Shown here one piece after another: positions 7,387-15,320 of a stretch of DNA of 35,948 nucleotides (positions are counted from its first letter, which is position 1; every line of letters starts with the position of its first letter). This DNA comes from Myxococcales bacterium. GTDB taxonomy: Bacteria; Myxococcota_A; UBA796; GCA-2862545. Location of the stretch: positions 1-35,948 of the forward strand of contig JAHQVJ010000030.1 of NCBI GenBank assembly GCA_019634415.1, given 5' to 3'. The position numbers were made by a program, and so were the translations under genes. The notes under the pieces are model-generated. The model saw only the letters and a program-made list of their open reading frames with translations, searched no databases and was not told the DNA's origin.

Positions 7387-8277
7387 TCAGGTCAGCACCA
7401 CGATCACCGCACCCACCACGGCCAGCCCGCCCCCCGCCAGCTGCCGCCGCTCCACCCGCTCCCCCAGCACCAGCCAGGCCAGCACCAGGATGTAGATCGT
7501 CGCCAGCTGGTTGAGCACCGCCGCCACCGAGGCGTCCGCCCACTTGAAGCCGCCCAGCCACAGCACCATCGCCAGGTAGGTGCCCATCACGGACCCCGGC
7601 ACCAGGTACCGCCACGACGGCGAGGGTCGAAACGCCACCAGCGCCGTCGGCCACTCCGCGCGCAGCGTCGTCCAGATCACCTGACCCGCGATGCCGATCA
7701 CCAGCCGGCACCAGGTCACCTCCACCAGCGACGAGGCCTCCAGGATCGGCTTGAGCAGGATCACGGAGATCCCGTTGCCGCAGATGCTGCCAAAGGCCAT
7801 CAGCAAGCCGATCCCCAGGAAGCGATCCCCTGCCCCGATGGCCTGCCGCAGATCGATCGTGGCCACCGCCACGCCCGCCACCACCGCCAGTGCCCCCAAG
7901 GCGAAGCCCCAGCCCGGCCGCTCCGCCAGGAACACCCAGGCCAGCACCACCATCATGGGCGCGTAGGTGGTGTCCACCAGGGCCACCCGCGACGCGCCGA
8001 TGCGGTGCAGGCCTTCGAGCAGCAGGATGTCCGCCACCACCAGGCCCAGCACCGCACTGAGCGCCAAGATCCCCCAGTCCAGCGAGCTCCGATCCATGGG
8101 GATGGTCACCCCCAGGGCCAGCATCGTCAGCGACAGCAGGCCCACCGCGAGCAGGTTCTTGAACAGGTTCATCGAGCTCGCGGGCAGATCGGTCCGCCGG
8201 TAGAGGATCACCGCCCCCGACCAGCACAACGGGGCCAGGAGCGCGCACGCCTCGCCCAGGTAGGGGAACGGCACCAT
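7387..8277 (-). CDS. EamA/DMT-family permease
   Basis: A 296-residue, very hydrophobic protein with about ten transmembrane helices in two EamA-type repeats, the normal length and layout for the drug/metabolite transporter superfamily. The halves begin near residues 5 and 150. Each half has the family feature of a conserved region at its fourth-fifth helices, such as LVDTTYAPMMVVLAWVFL then ERPGW in the first half and LATIYILVLAWLVLGE in the second. The substrate is unknown; relatives export amino acids or metabolites. The ATG at 8277 is seven bases after the rsgA stop, so it is the second gene of an rsgA-permease operon. No functional link between the two is evident. Confidence 0.87.
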   Translation of the reverse strand: MVPFPYLGEACALLAPLCWSGAVILYRRTDLPASSMNLFKNLLAVGLLSLTMLALGVTIPMDRSSLDWGILALSAVLGLVVADILLLEGLHRIGASRVALVDTTYAPMMVVLAWVFLAERPGWGFALGALAVVAGVAVATIDLRQAIGAGDRFLGIGLLMAFGSICGNGISVILLKPILEASSLVEVTWCRLVIGIAGQVIWTTLRAEWPTALVAFRPSPSWRYLVPGSVMGTYLAMVLWLGGFKWADASVAAVLNQLATIYILVLAWLVLGERVERRQLAGGGLAVVGAVIVVLT

Positions 8278-8284
8278 GGACGGC

Positions 8285-9325
8285 TCACTCCTTCGTCTGC
8301 GCCAGCAGTCGCAGATAGCTGTCGTAGCGCGCGGTGGACAGCTCGCCCCGGTTCACGGCAGCAACGACGGCACAATCTTGCTCGTGGGCGTGGGTGCAGT
8401 CGGCGAACCCGCACTGGGGCGCCAGGGCCGCCAGCTCCGTGAAGGCCTCGCGCAGCTCGCGCCGCGTGAGGTTGAACAGCCCGAACTGTCGCACGCCGGG
8501 CGTGTCGATGACCTCCGCCCCCGAGGGCAGACGGTGCAGCATGCTCGCGGAGGTGGTGTGGCGACCGCGCCCGTGCTCCGCCAGCGAGCCAGCCACCGCC
8601 TGCGATCCCAGCGCCGTCACCAGGCTGGACTTGCCCACCCCGGAGTGGCCCACGAAGGCACAGCGCTGCCCGTCGATGGCCTCGAGGAGCGCCTCGATGC
8701 CCTCCCCGGTGCTCGCAGAGGCGAACAGCACCTGCACGTCCACCGCCCGCCAGTCCGCACAGACCGCTGCGAGCTGCTCGCGGCGGGGCCCATCCACCAG
8801 ATCCACCTTGTTGACCACGACGAGCGGCTGCGCGCCCCCGCGGGCGATGGCCACCAGGTAGCGGTCCACGAGACGCGGTCGCAGCGGCGGATCTGCAGCA
8901 GATCCCACCACCACCACGGTGTCCACGTTGGCCACCACCACGCGCTCTTGGTGGAAGTTCTGGGGATCGAGCCGCGACAGCGAGGTGCGGCGGGGCCCCA
9001 CCCGCACCACGATGTCGACGCCACTGGGGTCGCGCGCCACCACCACGTCGTCGCCGACGGCCAGCGCCGTGCGCTGCTTGGCGCGTACCGCCGCGTCGAG
9101 CACGCACGACAGGCGCTCGCCCGTCGCCGTGACGGCCACGGCGGAGCCCGGGCCGACCTCGATGACCACGGCCCCCACGGTGGGAGCATCGCGGGAGGCC
9201 CGCACGCTGTCGTCACGGGTCTTCTTGCGCTTCTTGCTGCGCGCGCGCTCCCGCCGTCGCACGCGGTTGTGGACCATGGAGGGCAGTCCGTTCAGATCGT
9301 CTTCGTCGTCGAACTCGTCGTACAT
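8285..9325 (-). CDS. rsgA: Ribosome small-subunit GTPase RsgA (YjeQ)
   Basis: A 346-residue circularly permuted GTPase that tests late 30S ribosome assembly. An OB-fold domain (about 48-115) is followed by the GTPase motifs in permuted order: G4 NKVD 172-175, G5 SAS near 203-205, G1 GHSGVGKSS 226-234, G3 DTPG 274-277. The C-terminal zinc site has C305, C310, H312/H314 and C318. The permuted order and zinc site make the call secure. The first 45 residues are unusual: an acidic stretch (1-11) then a very basic one (21-38), probably an extra RNA-binding arm. The ATG at 9325 is chosen because GAGGAAG lies about seven bases upstream and the acidic/basic arm begins there. Confidence 0.95.
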   Translation of the reverse strand: MYDEFDDEDDLNGLPSMVHNRVRRRERARSKKRKKTRDDSVRASRDAPTVGAVVIEVGPGSAVAVTATGERLSCVLDAAVRAKQRTALAVGDDVVVARDPSGVDIVVRVGPRRTSLSRLDPQNFHQERVVVANVDTVVVVGSAADPPLRPRLVDRYLVAIARGGAQPLVVVNKVDLVDGPRREQLAAVCADWRAVDVQVLFASASTGEGIEALLEAIDGQRCAFVGHSGVGKSSLVTALGSQAVAGSLAEHGRGRHTTSASMLHRLPSGAEVIDTPGVRQFGLFNLTRRELREAFTELAALAPQCGFADCTHAHEQDCAVVAAVNRGELSTARYDSYLRLLAQTKE

Positions 9326-9352
9326 CGCAGGGTCTTCCTCGAAGGGGACGCA

Positions 9353-9377
9353 GGTCGCACGACCTGGACCGTCCAGG
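9353..9377 (-). promoter_or_regulatory. Two overlapping hairpins in the rsgA leader
   Basis: Read on the minus strand, CCTGGA-CGG-TCCAGG (9377-9363) and GGTCG-TG-CGACC (9364-9353) share two bases, so they cannot both form fully. They lie 28-52 bases before the rsgA start and after a short upstream open reading frame, an arrangement seen in attenuation leaders. Function is inferred from position only. Confidence 0.35.
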
Positions 9378-9435
9378 CCGGCGTGGCTGGCGCGCGTGGG
9401 CGCGGGCGTCCGCTTCGGGGAGCGCTGCGAAGCAG

Positions 9436-9489
9436 CTAGTGCAGGCGTTCCAGGGAGGCGGACGCGGTGCAACGGGCGGGCTTGGTCAT
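9436..9489 (-). CDS. Possible 17-residue leader peptide upstream of rsgA
   Basis: An ATG at 9489 is preceded by a near-perfect ribosome site, AGGAGG with five spacer bases, the strongest in this part of the window. It opens a frame of only 17 codons (MTKPARCTASASLERLH) closed by TAG at 9436. The stop is about 110 bases before the rsgA start. Such a strong site before so short a frame suggests a regulatory leader peptide rather than chance. There is no run of one amino acid that would name an attenuating signal. It could instead be a small protein in its own right, or coincidence. Confidence 0.4.
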   Translation of the reverse strand: MTKPARCTASASLERLH

Positions 9490-9552
9490 CGACGCCTCCT
9501 GTCTGGGAACGAACCCAGCGGGTCTGGTGGTTGGAAGCTGCCGTAGCGCGGG

Positions 9553-9580
9553 TCGACCAGGCGGGCAAGCGCGATAGTGT
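9553..9580 (+). promoter_or_regulatory. Putative promoter for a leaderless glycosylase mRNA
   Basis: TCGACC (9553-9558) and TAGTGT (9575-9580) are 16 bases apart and fit -35/-10 elements (TAnnnT). The ATG follows seven bases later, so transcription would begin at the start codon. No ribosome site is present before that ATG. Confidence 0.4.
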
Positions 9581-9587
9581 GCCGCCC

Positions 9588-10736
9588 ATGCCCGACACCC
9601 TCTCCGCCGCCGAGGCACGGCACTGGCTGCTCCAGGTCCACGGGCTCGCCCGTCCTCTGGGTCGCGGACGTCCCGCCGCTCGAGCGCTGCTCGCCCACCG
9701 CCGCTGCATCCAGCTCGACCCGCTCGATCCCATCGGCACGAACGCGGATCTCGTGGCGCTGGCGCGCATCGACCAGCTCCGCAAGGGCGGCGTCTACGAG
9801 GCCCTGCTCCCCGGTCACGCCTTCGAGCACTTCGCCAAGGAGCGCTGCATCTTGCCCGTGGAGGCCTTTCCCCACTACCGAGAGCGCGCCCGCGAGGTGC
9901 CGTGGTGGCGCACCACCGAGCGCATGAAGCGCATCGACGAGGCGCTGCTCGATGCCGTGGAGGCCGAGATCGAGGCCCGGGGCCCGCTGACCGCCCACGA
10001 GCTGTCGGATCAGGGTCGGGTGGATCCGCTGGACTGGTCCGGATGGAAGGGCACGGGCAAGGCCTCCACCATGGCGCTACAGGTGCTGTGGCTGCGCTGC
10101 CGGGTGGTGGTGTGCGGGCGCACCCCGGCCGGCAAGCGCTTCGACGTGCCTCACCGTGCGCTGCCCGATCACCACGACGCCGACCCCGAGGGCTCCTTCG
10201 AGCACTGGGCCTTGCTGGACCGGGTGGAGGCGGCGGGGCTGCTCGCCCGCGCGGGCGGGCCCCAGTGGGGCCAGCTGCAGCACGTGCGCACCTCGCTGCC
10301 CGAGCAGCTCGTGGAGGAGGGCTTGCTCGAGCAGGTCTTGGTGGAGGGCTCGAAGCGTCCGTACCTCGCCCCCGCCGGCTTTCGCGATCGCCCCACCACA
10401 CCGCTCGACGACCGCATGCGCATCCTCGGGCCACTCGACCCCGTGCTGTGGGATCGCAAGCTCGTGAAGCAGGCCTTCGGATTCGAGTACGTCTGGGAGG
10501 TCTACAAGCCCGCGAGCCAGCGCCGATGGGGCTACTACGTGACCCCCCTGCTGCATCGTGGGCAGCTGGTGGGCCGCATGGAGGGGGCCGTGACGGACGG
10601 CGAGCTGACCGTGCGGAGCCTATGGCGGGAGCCGAGCGCCGAGCTCGACCGCGATGCGCTGCACACAGCCTTGCAGCGACATGCGCGTGCGTTGGGTGTA
10701 TCGTGCAGCCGTCGCCTTCCCCGGGTCCGCACGTGA
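9588..10736 (+). CDS. YcaQ/AlkX-like winged-helix DNA glycosylase family protein
   Basis: A 382-residue member of the HTH_42 family (PF06224; AlkZ/AlkX, YcaQ). The diagnostic feature is IQLDPL near 41-46: Q42 and D44 form the QxD version of the catalytic QxQ/QxD motif, the version found in AlkX rather than AlkZ. Other family blocks are present, such as EHFAKERCILP near 84, WKGTGKASTMALQVLWLRC near 148 and ILGPLDPVLWDR near 282. These enzymes remove bulky or crosslinked alkyl-purine bases from DNA. There is no ribosome site before the ATG, but a -10-like element lies seven bases upstream. The stop overlaps the GTG of the peptidase gene, although a functional link is not obvious. Confidence 0.87.
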   Translation: MPDTLSAAEARHWLLQVHGLARPLGRGRPAARALLAHRRCIQLDPLDPIGTNADLVALARIDQLRKGGVYEALLPGHAFEHFAKERCILPVEAFPHYRERAREVPWWRTTERMKRIDEALLDAVEAEIEARGPLTAHELSDQGRVDPLDWSGWKGTGKASTMALQVLWLRCRVVVCGRTPAGKRFDVPHRALPDHHDADPEGSFEHWALLDRVEAAGLLARAGGPQWGQLQHVRTSLPEQLVEEGLLEQVLVEGSKRPYLAPAGFRDRPTTPLDDRMRILGPLDPVLWDRKLVKQAFGFEYVWEVYKPASQRRWGYYVTPLLHRGQLVGRMEGAVTDGELTVRSLWREPSAELDRDALHTALQRHARALGVSCSRRLPRVRT

Positions 10737-11443
10737 GCCTTCCCCGGCTGCTCCCCCTCGTCTTCTGCAGCGCCTGCAACAGTGCACCCGCCGGGCCTCA
10801 GGCCTTCGTGGGTCAGGTGGAGATGGGGCAGGCGGACATGGGCTTCGGCTTCCCCGTGGCCGAGGTGGAGCGCATCTCCCGGACCATCGGCTTCGATCAC
10901 GATCCCGAGGATCACCGCGGCTCCGTGGGTCACAACGCCCTGTGCCTCGACTACGTGGGTCGGACGTTTCCGGCCTGCTACGACGAGCACCAAGGCAGCG
11001 ACTACATCCTCCGCGACGGCTTCACCACCATGGACGATGGCTCCGCCACCGTGGTGGCCGCTGCCGCAGGCCGGGTCATCGAGACCGAAGACGGCAACTA
11101 CGACCGGTGCCGGCTGCAGGGGCTGTCGGTGGACTGCGATGGCTACCCCATGCGGGCGAACCTCGTGGTCATCGAGCATCCCACCGGATGGATCACGCGC
11201 TACCTGCACCTCAAGGAGGGCTCGGTGCAGGTCGAGGTGGGCCAGTGGGTCGAGTGTGGTGCACCGGTGGGCCTCATCGGCAGCTCCGGCAACTCGTCGC
11301 TTCCCCACTTGCACTTCGACGTACAGACCCTGGACGGCGACCGCCTCGATCCCTACGCTGGGCCCTACTCGCAGGAGGAGTCGCTGTGGGAGGAACAGGG
11401 CCTCGACGTCTACTTTCCCGCACCTGGATGCACGGCCCGTTGA
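10733..11443 (+). CDS. M23 (LytM-type) peptidase, exported
   Basis: A GTG start at 10733 overlaps the glycosylase stop; the product is 236 residues. The N-terminus is a short export signal with cysteines at 12 and 15, so it may be a lipoprotein, but the lipobox is imperfect. The zinc site of M23 metallopeptidases is complete: H86 and D90 (HQGSD), H192 and H194 (HLHF), with the catalytic H159 in RYLHL. M23 enzymes cut peptide crosslinks in peptidoglycan or act as scaffolds; with all residues kept, this one should be active. Extra cysteines (71, 82, 126, 135, 175) suggest disulfides in the envelope. It overlaps the start of the aspartic protease gene by 16 bases. Confidence 0.88.
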   Translation: MSLPRLLPLVFCSACNSAPAGPQAFVGQVEMGQADMGFGFPVAEVERISRTIGFDHDPEDHRGSVGHNALCLDYVGRTFPACYDEHQGSDYILRDGFTTMDDGSATVVAAAAGRVIETEDGNYDRCRLQGLSVDCDGYPMRANLVVIEHPTGWITRYLHLKEGSVQVEVGQWVECGAPVGLIGSSGNSSLPHLHFDVQTLDGDRLDPYAGPYSQEESLWEEQGLDVYFPAPGCTAR

Positions 11444-12420
11444 TCGGACTCGCGCTCGCAGCGCTGCTGTGGGGCTGCGCCCCACGCGTGGGGCATCCGC
11501 GCGTGACCTATGGCGACGTGGCCACGCTGCCGCTGGTGCAGCCCAGCACCGACCGGCGTCGCTGGTACCTGCCCGTGCACAGCAACCGGGCAGGGCCTCA
11601 CGTGCTGTTCCTCGACACCGGCTACGACTTCAGCACCTGCGACGACGACTTGGTGCAGCGTCTCGGACTGCGCACGCGGGGCCGCGCCCAGATCCGTGGC
11701 GAGCTGGGCAAGGTTCCCGCCAGCAAGGCGCGCCTCCCTCCCATCGAGGTGGGCGGGCATCGCGTGGAGGATCTGGTGTGCCACGTTCGCGACCTGGGCA
11801 GCACCAGCTCCATCCGAGACCCCTCCGAGGTGCCCGTGGCCGGAGTGCTCGGCATGGACGTGCTGTCGCGGTTCCACGTGGTCTTCGATCCGAAGGCCGG
11901 CGAGGTACAGCTGCGCGACCCCCGTACCACGCAGCCCCTGCCGCGCTCGGGCAGCGGGGTGGTGCGTCTGCGCAAGGGCGCCTTCAACTGGACCGGCAAG
12001 CGCCTGAGGCTCCGGCTGCAGGTGGAGGGCCGCACCCTGTGGCCCATCCTCGACACCGGCGCCACCAACACCTACGTCGACGGAGAGCGCGCGGGCCTCG
12101 ACGCCTCCTACGAGGTGGACGGCGTCACCATCCGTGGCACCGGCTCCTCGGGCTCCTCCACCCGCACCGTGTCGTACTACGACGTGCACGACGTGAAGCT
12201 CGGGGACGTGCGCACCACCTCGGTCACCCTCATGGATCGCGACCGGCCCTGGTGGCAGCCCGGCCTGCTCGGCCTGGATCTGTTGTCGAGGTTCCGTCAG
12301 GAGTACGACTTTCCTCGACGCCGGGGACGGCTGACGGCGGTGCGTGCGAGCCCGCTTCCGCAGTGGACAGCTCGGCCTACGGACAAGGACGTCATTCGCT
12401 TGAGCGATCCGAAGGACTAG
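11428..12420 (+). CDS. Lipoprotein with two retropepsin-like aspartic protease domains
   Basis: A 330-residue protein with lipobox LWGC (C17). Two aspartic protease halves each carry DTG: FLDTG at D63 and ILDTG at D209. Each is followed by a GVLGMDVLSRF or GLLGLDLLSRF block, the conserved hydrophobic-Gly element of the fold. Retropepsins need two such halves; here both are in one chain, a pepsin-like arrangement made from bacterial retropepsin-type units. The first DTG is followed by Y rather than A/S, so the first half is slightly divergent. It probably acts on proteins at the outer membrane or periplasm. The ATG lies within the end of the M23 gene, pointing to joint expression of two envelope hydrolases. 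Confidence 0.82.
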   Translation: MHGPLIGLALAALLWGCAPRVGHPRVTYGDVATLPLVQPSTDRRRWYLPVHSNRAGPHVLFLDTGYDFSTCDDDLVQRLGLRTRGRAQIRGELGKVPASKARLPPIEVGGHRVEDLVCHVRDLGSTSSIRDPSEVPVAGVLGMDVLSRFHVVFDPKAGEVQLRDPRTTQPLPRSGSGVVRLRKGAFNWTGKRLRLRLQVEGRTLWPILDTGATNTYVDGERAGLDASYEVDGVTIRGTGSSGSSTRTVSYYDVHDVKLGDVRTTSVTLMDRDRPWWQPGLLGLDLLSRFRQEYDFPRRRGRLTAVRASPLPQWTARPTDKDVIRLSDPKD

Positions 12421-12431
12421 CCACGGGGGCG

Positions 12432-12454
12432 ATCGGGTGCAGTAGACTCCCGAT
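12432..12454 (+). promoter_or_regulatory. TAGACT -10-like element within an inverted repeat before the start codon
   Basis: ATCGGG (12432-12437) pairs with CCCGAT (12449-12454), which ends exactly at the ATG of the next gene. Between the arms is TAGACT (12443-12448), a TAnnnT hexamer six bases from the ATG. No ribosome site is visible, so a leaderless transcript with a possible repressor site over the promoter is suggested. No good -35 element was found. Confidence 0.35.
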
Positions 12455-14266
12455 ATGCTGACTCTCCTCTCAGTCGCTTCTTTTGCTGCGCCCACCAAGT
12501 GGGTGGTCACGGTGGATGGAACCCCCTCGCTCGAGGAGGTGCTGCCACAGCTCGGCCCCTACGACACCCTCGACATAGGGCCAGGCGTCTACGACGTCGA
12601 CATCACCCTCGGCAGCTTGGCCGGCATCACGATTCGCGGTGCAGGCTCCGGCCCGGGCGGAACCGTGCTTCAGTACGGCGACTTCAACACCTTGGCCTGG
12701 TTCAACGACTGCACCGACCTTCGCGTGGAGGGGTTGGCCATCGAGGGAAACAACGTGATCCGGCCAGTGAGCCTCGTGGGCTTCACGACGGCCACCTTCC
12801 ACGACGTCCGGCTCGCCAACGGCATCGACTTCGTCAAGGATCGCGGCGCCGCCGGGATGTACGTGGGGCCCGACGCCTCCGTGGAGATCAGCGACAGCAC
12901 CTTCGAGGGCAACGTGGCCGTGGGCAACGGGGCCCTGCTCGTCGATGGCATGGCCACCATCTCGAGCAGCCGCTTCGTGCGCAACACCGCTGAGCAAGGA
13001 GGTGGCGTCGCGTGCGGCATCGGCTCCTCCTGCGTCATGACGGACTGTCTCTTCGAGGGCAACCAAGCCGATCAGGGAGGTGGCCTGCAGCTCGAGGCAC
13101 CCGTGCAGGGCGAGGTGATCCGCTCGGTGTTCTGCGGCAACGATGCCACCGGAACCGACGGCGACGGGGGCGGGATCATGTTCGTGGACGCGACGGCGTC
13201 GGTGAGCACGAGCCACTTCCTCTACAACACCACCAGCGACAACGGTGCGGGCCTGTACGCGCAGCGTTCCGACGTGGAGGTGGTGAACAACACCTTCATC
13301 GGCAACGCGGCCGCTCACCTCGGCGGCAGCGTGTACGTGTGGGGCACCCAGGCGGTGGGGCGGCTCACCAACAACCTCATCGTCGACAGCGTGGCCACCG
13401 AGAACGACTCGGCGGCCGCCATCAACGCCCGCGCCACCGGAGTCACCACGGGCTCGCACAACCTGTTCTGGAGCAACACGAAGCTCGACATCGGTGCCGG
13501 CGTCACGCTGGACACGACCATCGCGCAGACCGATCCGCTCCTCGGTCCCGTGGCCGGCTCCTGCGACGATGCCTTGGTGACCCCGGACCCGGCAGGCCCC
13601 ACCCACGACGGAGGCACCAAGCTCATCCGGGATCCGGACGGCAGCATCTCGGACATCGGCGCCACCGGCGGCCCGCTCGCGCTCCGTGACCGCGACGACG
13701 ACGGCAGCCTGGACGGCGACGACTGCGACGATCTGGATCCGCTGCGGACCCCTGGTCGGACCGAGGTCTGCGACGACGTCGAACGCGACGAGGACTGCGA
13801 CGGCCTGATCAACGACGCCGACGGCAGCGTGGATCCCTCGTCGTTCCCGTCGGGATTCCTCGACGAGGACGGCGACGGCGTGGGGGGCCAGCCCTGGCAA
13901 GCCGACAGCTGCATCGCCCCTGCGAACCTGGTGGAGGCAGGCGGCGACTGCGACGACAGCTCGGCGCTGGTGTTCCCGGGCGCCTTCGAGGAGTGCGACA
14001 ACATCGACAACGACTGCGACGGAGCCGCCGACGAGGGCTGCGACGTGGGCCGCAGGGACGATCCGCTCCTGGATCCCGTGGCTGCCGACGGCTGCAGCTG
14101 CACGACCTCGAGCCCCGCGGCCTGGGCTGTGCTGTGGCTGCCGGCCCTGGCGGGACTCTCCCGACGACGACAAAGGCCTTCGACGAACGGCCCCGTTCAG
14201 CGCGCTCCTGGCAGGTCGGACTTGCGCAGCCCGGCGATCACGCCCTTGACCGTTCCGAACCAGTAG
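12455..14266 (+). CDS. Exported beta-helix protein with MopE metal-binding repeats and MYXO-CTERM-like tail
   Basis: A 603-residue protein with a short signal peptide (first ~12 residues). Residues about 30-370 carry repeated short segments such as DSTFEGNVAV, SSRFVRNTAEQGGG, DCLFEGNQADQGGG and NNTFIGN, typical of right-handed parallel beta-helix surface proteins. About 405-525 has Asp- and Cys-rich MopE-type metal-binding motifs (DGDDCDDLDP, DEDCDGLIND, DNDCDGAADEGC). A C-terminal CSC, hydrophobic helix and RRR follow, as in MYXO-CTERM sorting signals, so surface anchoring is likely. The frame continues about 30 residues past RRR, ending inside the antisense neighbour; such tails usually end right after the arginines. 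The ligand or host surface is unknown. Confidence 0.85.
   Translation: MLTLLSVASFAAPTKWVVTVDGTPSLEEVLPQLGPYDTLDIGPGVYDVDITLGSLAGITIRGAGSGPGGTVLQYGDFNTLAWFNDCTDLRVEGLAIEGNNVIRPVSLVGFTTATFHDVRLANGIDFVKDRGAAGMYVGPDASVEISDSTFEGNVAVGNGALLVDGMATISSSRFVRNTAEQGGGVACGIGSSCVMTDCLFEGNQADQGGGLQLEAPVQGEVIRSVFCGNDATGTDGDGGGIMFVDATASVSTSHFLYNTTSDNGAGLYAQRSDVEVVNNTFIGNAAAHLGGSVYVWGTQAVGRLTNNLIVDSVATENDSAAAINARATGVTTGSHNLFWSNTKLDIGAGVTLDTTIAQTDPLLGPVAGSCDDALVTPDPAGPTHDGGTKLIRDPDGSISDIGATGGPLALRDRDDDGSLDGDDCDDLDPLRTPGRTEVCDDVERDEDCDGLINDADGSVDPSSFPSGFLDEDGDGVGGQPWQADSCIAPANLVEAGGDCDDSSALVFPGAFEECDNIDNDCDGAADEGCDVGRRDDPLLDPVAADGCSCTTSSPAAWAVLWLPALAGLSRRRQRPSTNGPVQRAPGRSDLRSPAITPLTVPNQ
14185..14198. terminator. 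Small hairpin between convergent genes
   Basis: GAACG-GCCC-CGTTC can form a 5-bp stem at the stop codon of the minus-strand gene (14197) and within the tail of the plus-strand gene. It lacks a T-run, so it is only a weak candidate for a shared terminator. Confidence 0.3.
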
Positions 14267-14778
14267 TTGCGGAACCCGAAGCCGCGTGCCTTGCCACACC
14301 GATGCTCAGTGGAGCGGACCGCCTTGGACTGCAGATCGAAGAAGGTCACCCAGTAGCAGCCCTTCTGCTCGGGCTTGTTGAGCTGGTCGGCGATGAACAC
14401 CAGGCCCAGCCCCTCCCCCTCGATGGAGTACTGCGCCACGTGCTGGGCCACCACGGAGGGCGTGAGGGCATGCTCGTCGGTGGTCCGGGAGTCGATACGC
14501 ACGATCTGGGTCTCGGGATCGGCCTGGGCGTGGATCGTCTGCAGGTGGTCGAGGGTGGTCCGCACGTCGACCTTGAGCCGCTTCTCCAGATCGTCCACCT
14601 GCTCGGCGAGGAGCAGCGCGTTCCACTTCTCCAGGTAGCCGGGGAAGATCTCACCCGGATCGCGGAAGTCCATCGTGCCCACCATCTGGACGTGCCCGTA
14701 GTCGAGCCCGGCCCAGACGATCTCGCCAGCCTGGGCATCTGCCCCGCAGATCCCCAACAACGCCATCCACATCGCCAT
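14197..14778 (-). CDS. Exported protein of unknown family
   Basis: The ATG at 14778 is chosen because AGGGGG lies just upstream and a short signal peptide (MAMWMALLGICGADAQA) begins there; the product is 193 residues. The mature part begins GEIVWAGLDYGHVQMVG and includes YLEKWNALLLAEQVDDLEKR near 65-85 and a GEGLGLVFIAD strand near 140. I do not recognise a named family; small exported proteins with a similar WNxLLxxE pattern occur in other Gram-negative groups. One cysteine pair (C160/C180 region) may form a disulfide. The 3' end overlaps the convergent beta-helix gene by 70 bases. Confidence 0.72.
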   Translation of the reverse strand: MAMWMALLGICGADAQAGEIVWAGLDYGHVQMVGTMDFRDPGEIFPGYLEKWNALLLAEQVDDLEKRLKVDVRTTLDHLQTIHAQADPETQIVRIDSRTTDEHALTPSVVAQHVAQYSIEGEGLGLVFIADQLNKPEQKGCYWVTFFDLQSKAVRSTEHRCGKARGFGFRNYWFGTVKGVIAGLRKSDLPGAR

Positions 14779-14827
14779 GCTGCCCCCTGATCGTCGGCCG
14801 CCATAACCGAACCGCGGCGCGGTGTGT

Positions 14828-15229
14828 TCAGCTCTCCGTGAGCAGGAGCTCCACGGTATGCCCGTCGGCACCTGGGAACTCGTAGTCGGCGAACTGCTCG
14901 GGCGTCACCCAGGCCAGCGCCGCCACTCCGAGGGCCTCGGGCTCCCCGGACACCAGCGCACACTGGTACACGCAGAGCACCACGGTGTAGTCATCGTAGG
15001 GGTGAGAGACCTCCATCACCCGCGCCAGCGGCCGCACCTCCACGCCCAACCGCGAGCGCACCGCTCGCTTGAGCGCGTCGGTCTCGGACTCGCCGTCGTG
15101 TACCCGCCCACCGGGGAACTCCCAGAGCAAGGGGAGCACCGCGTGCTCGCTGCGTTGGGTGATCAGGTAGGCCCCGTCTCGCTCGATCTCGGCGCTCACC
15201 ACGCGAATCGTCGGCTTGTTCCCGTTCAC
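14828..15229 (-). CDS. Nudix-fold protein lacking the catalytic glutamates
   Basis: The GTG at 15229 is chosen because AGGGG lies five bases upstream; a GTG at 15235 is the alternative. The product is about 133 residues with a MutT-like N-terminus (VVSAEIERDGAYLITQRS, then LWEFPGGRVHDGE). In an active Nudix box the order is G-x5-E-x7-REUxEExGU. Here the first part is kept (GRVHDGE), but the REUxEE core reads RAVRSRLG, so all three metal-binding acidic residues are gone. The frame has no other damage, so it is probably a non-catalytic ligand-binding or regulatory protein, or it uses other residues. The WEFPGGR region argues for a nucleotide-type ligand like that of MutT. Confidence 0.83.
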   Translation of the reverse strand: MNGNKPTIRVVSAEIERDGAYLITQRSEHAVLPLLWEFPGGRVHDGESETDALKRAVRSRLGVEVRPLARVMEVSHPYDDYTVVLCVYQCALVSGEPEALGVAALAWVTPEQFADYEFPGADGHTVELLLTES

Positions 15230-15320
15230 GCGCACCCCTGGCCTGTGCCATCGATCGCTTAAACCATCGCACGGGCGTCAGCATCCACACGACGATACGG
15301 ACGCCCCCTCGGGAGGAGCC

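Noticed and set aside
9436..9489. The 17-residue frame as a tmRNA tag or ribosomal protein
   Set aside because: No tmRNA-like fold or Ala-Ala tag ending (it ends ERLH) is present, and the peptide is too short for a ribosomal protein.
12470..14299. Long open frame antisense to the beta-helix gene
   Set aside because: Its translation shows no domain and shadows the Asp/Asn-rich coding of the plus strand.
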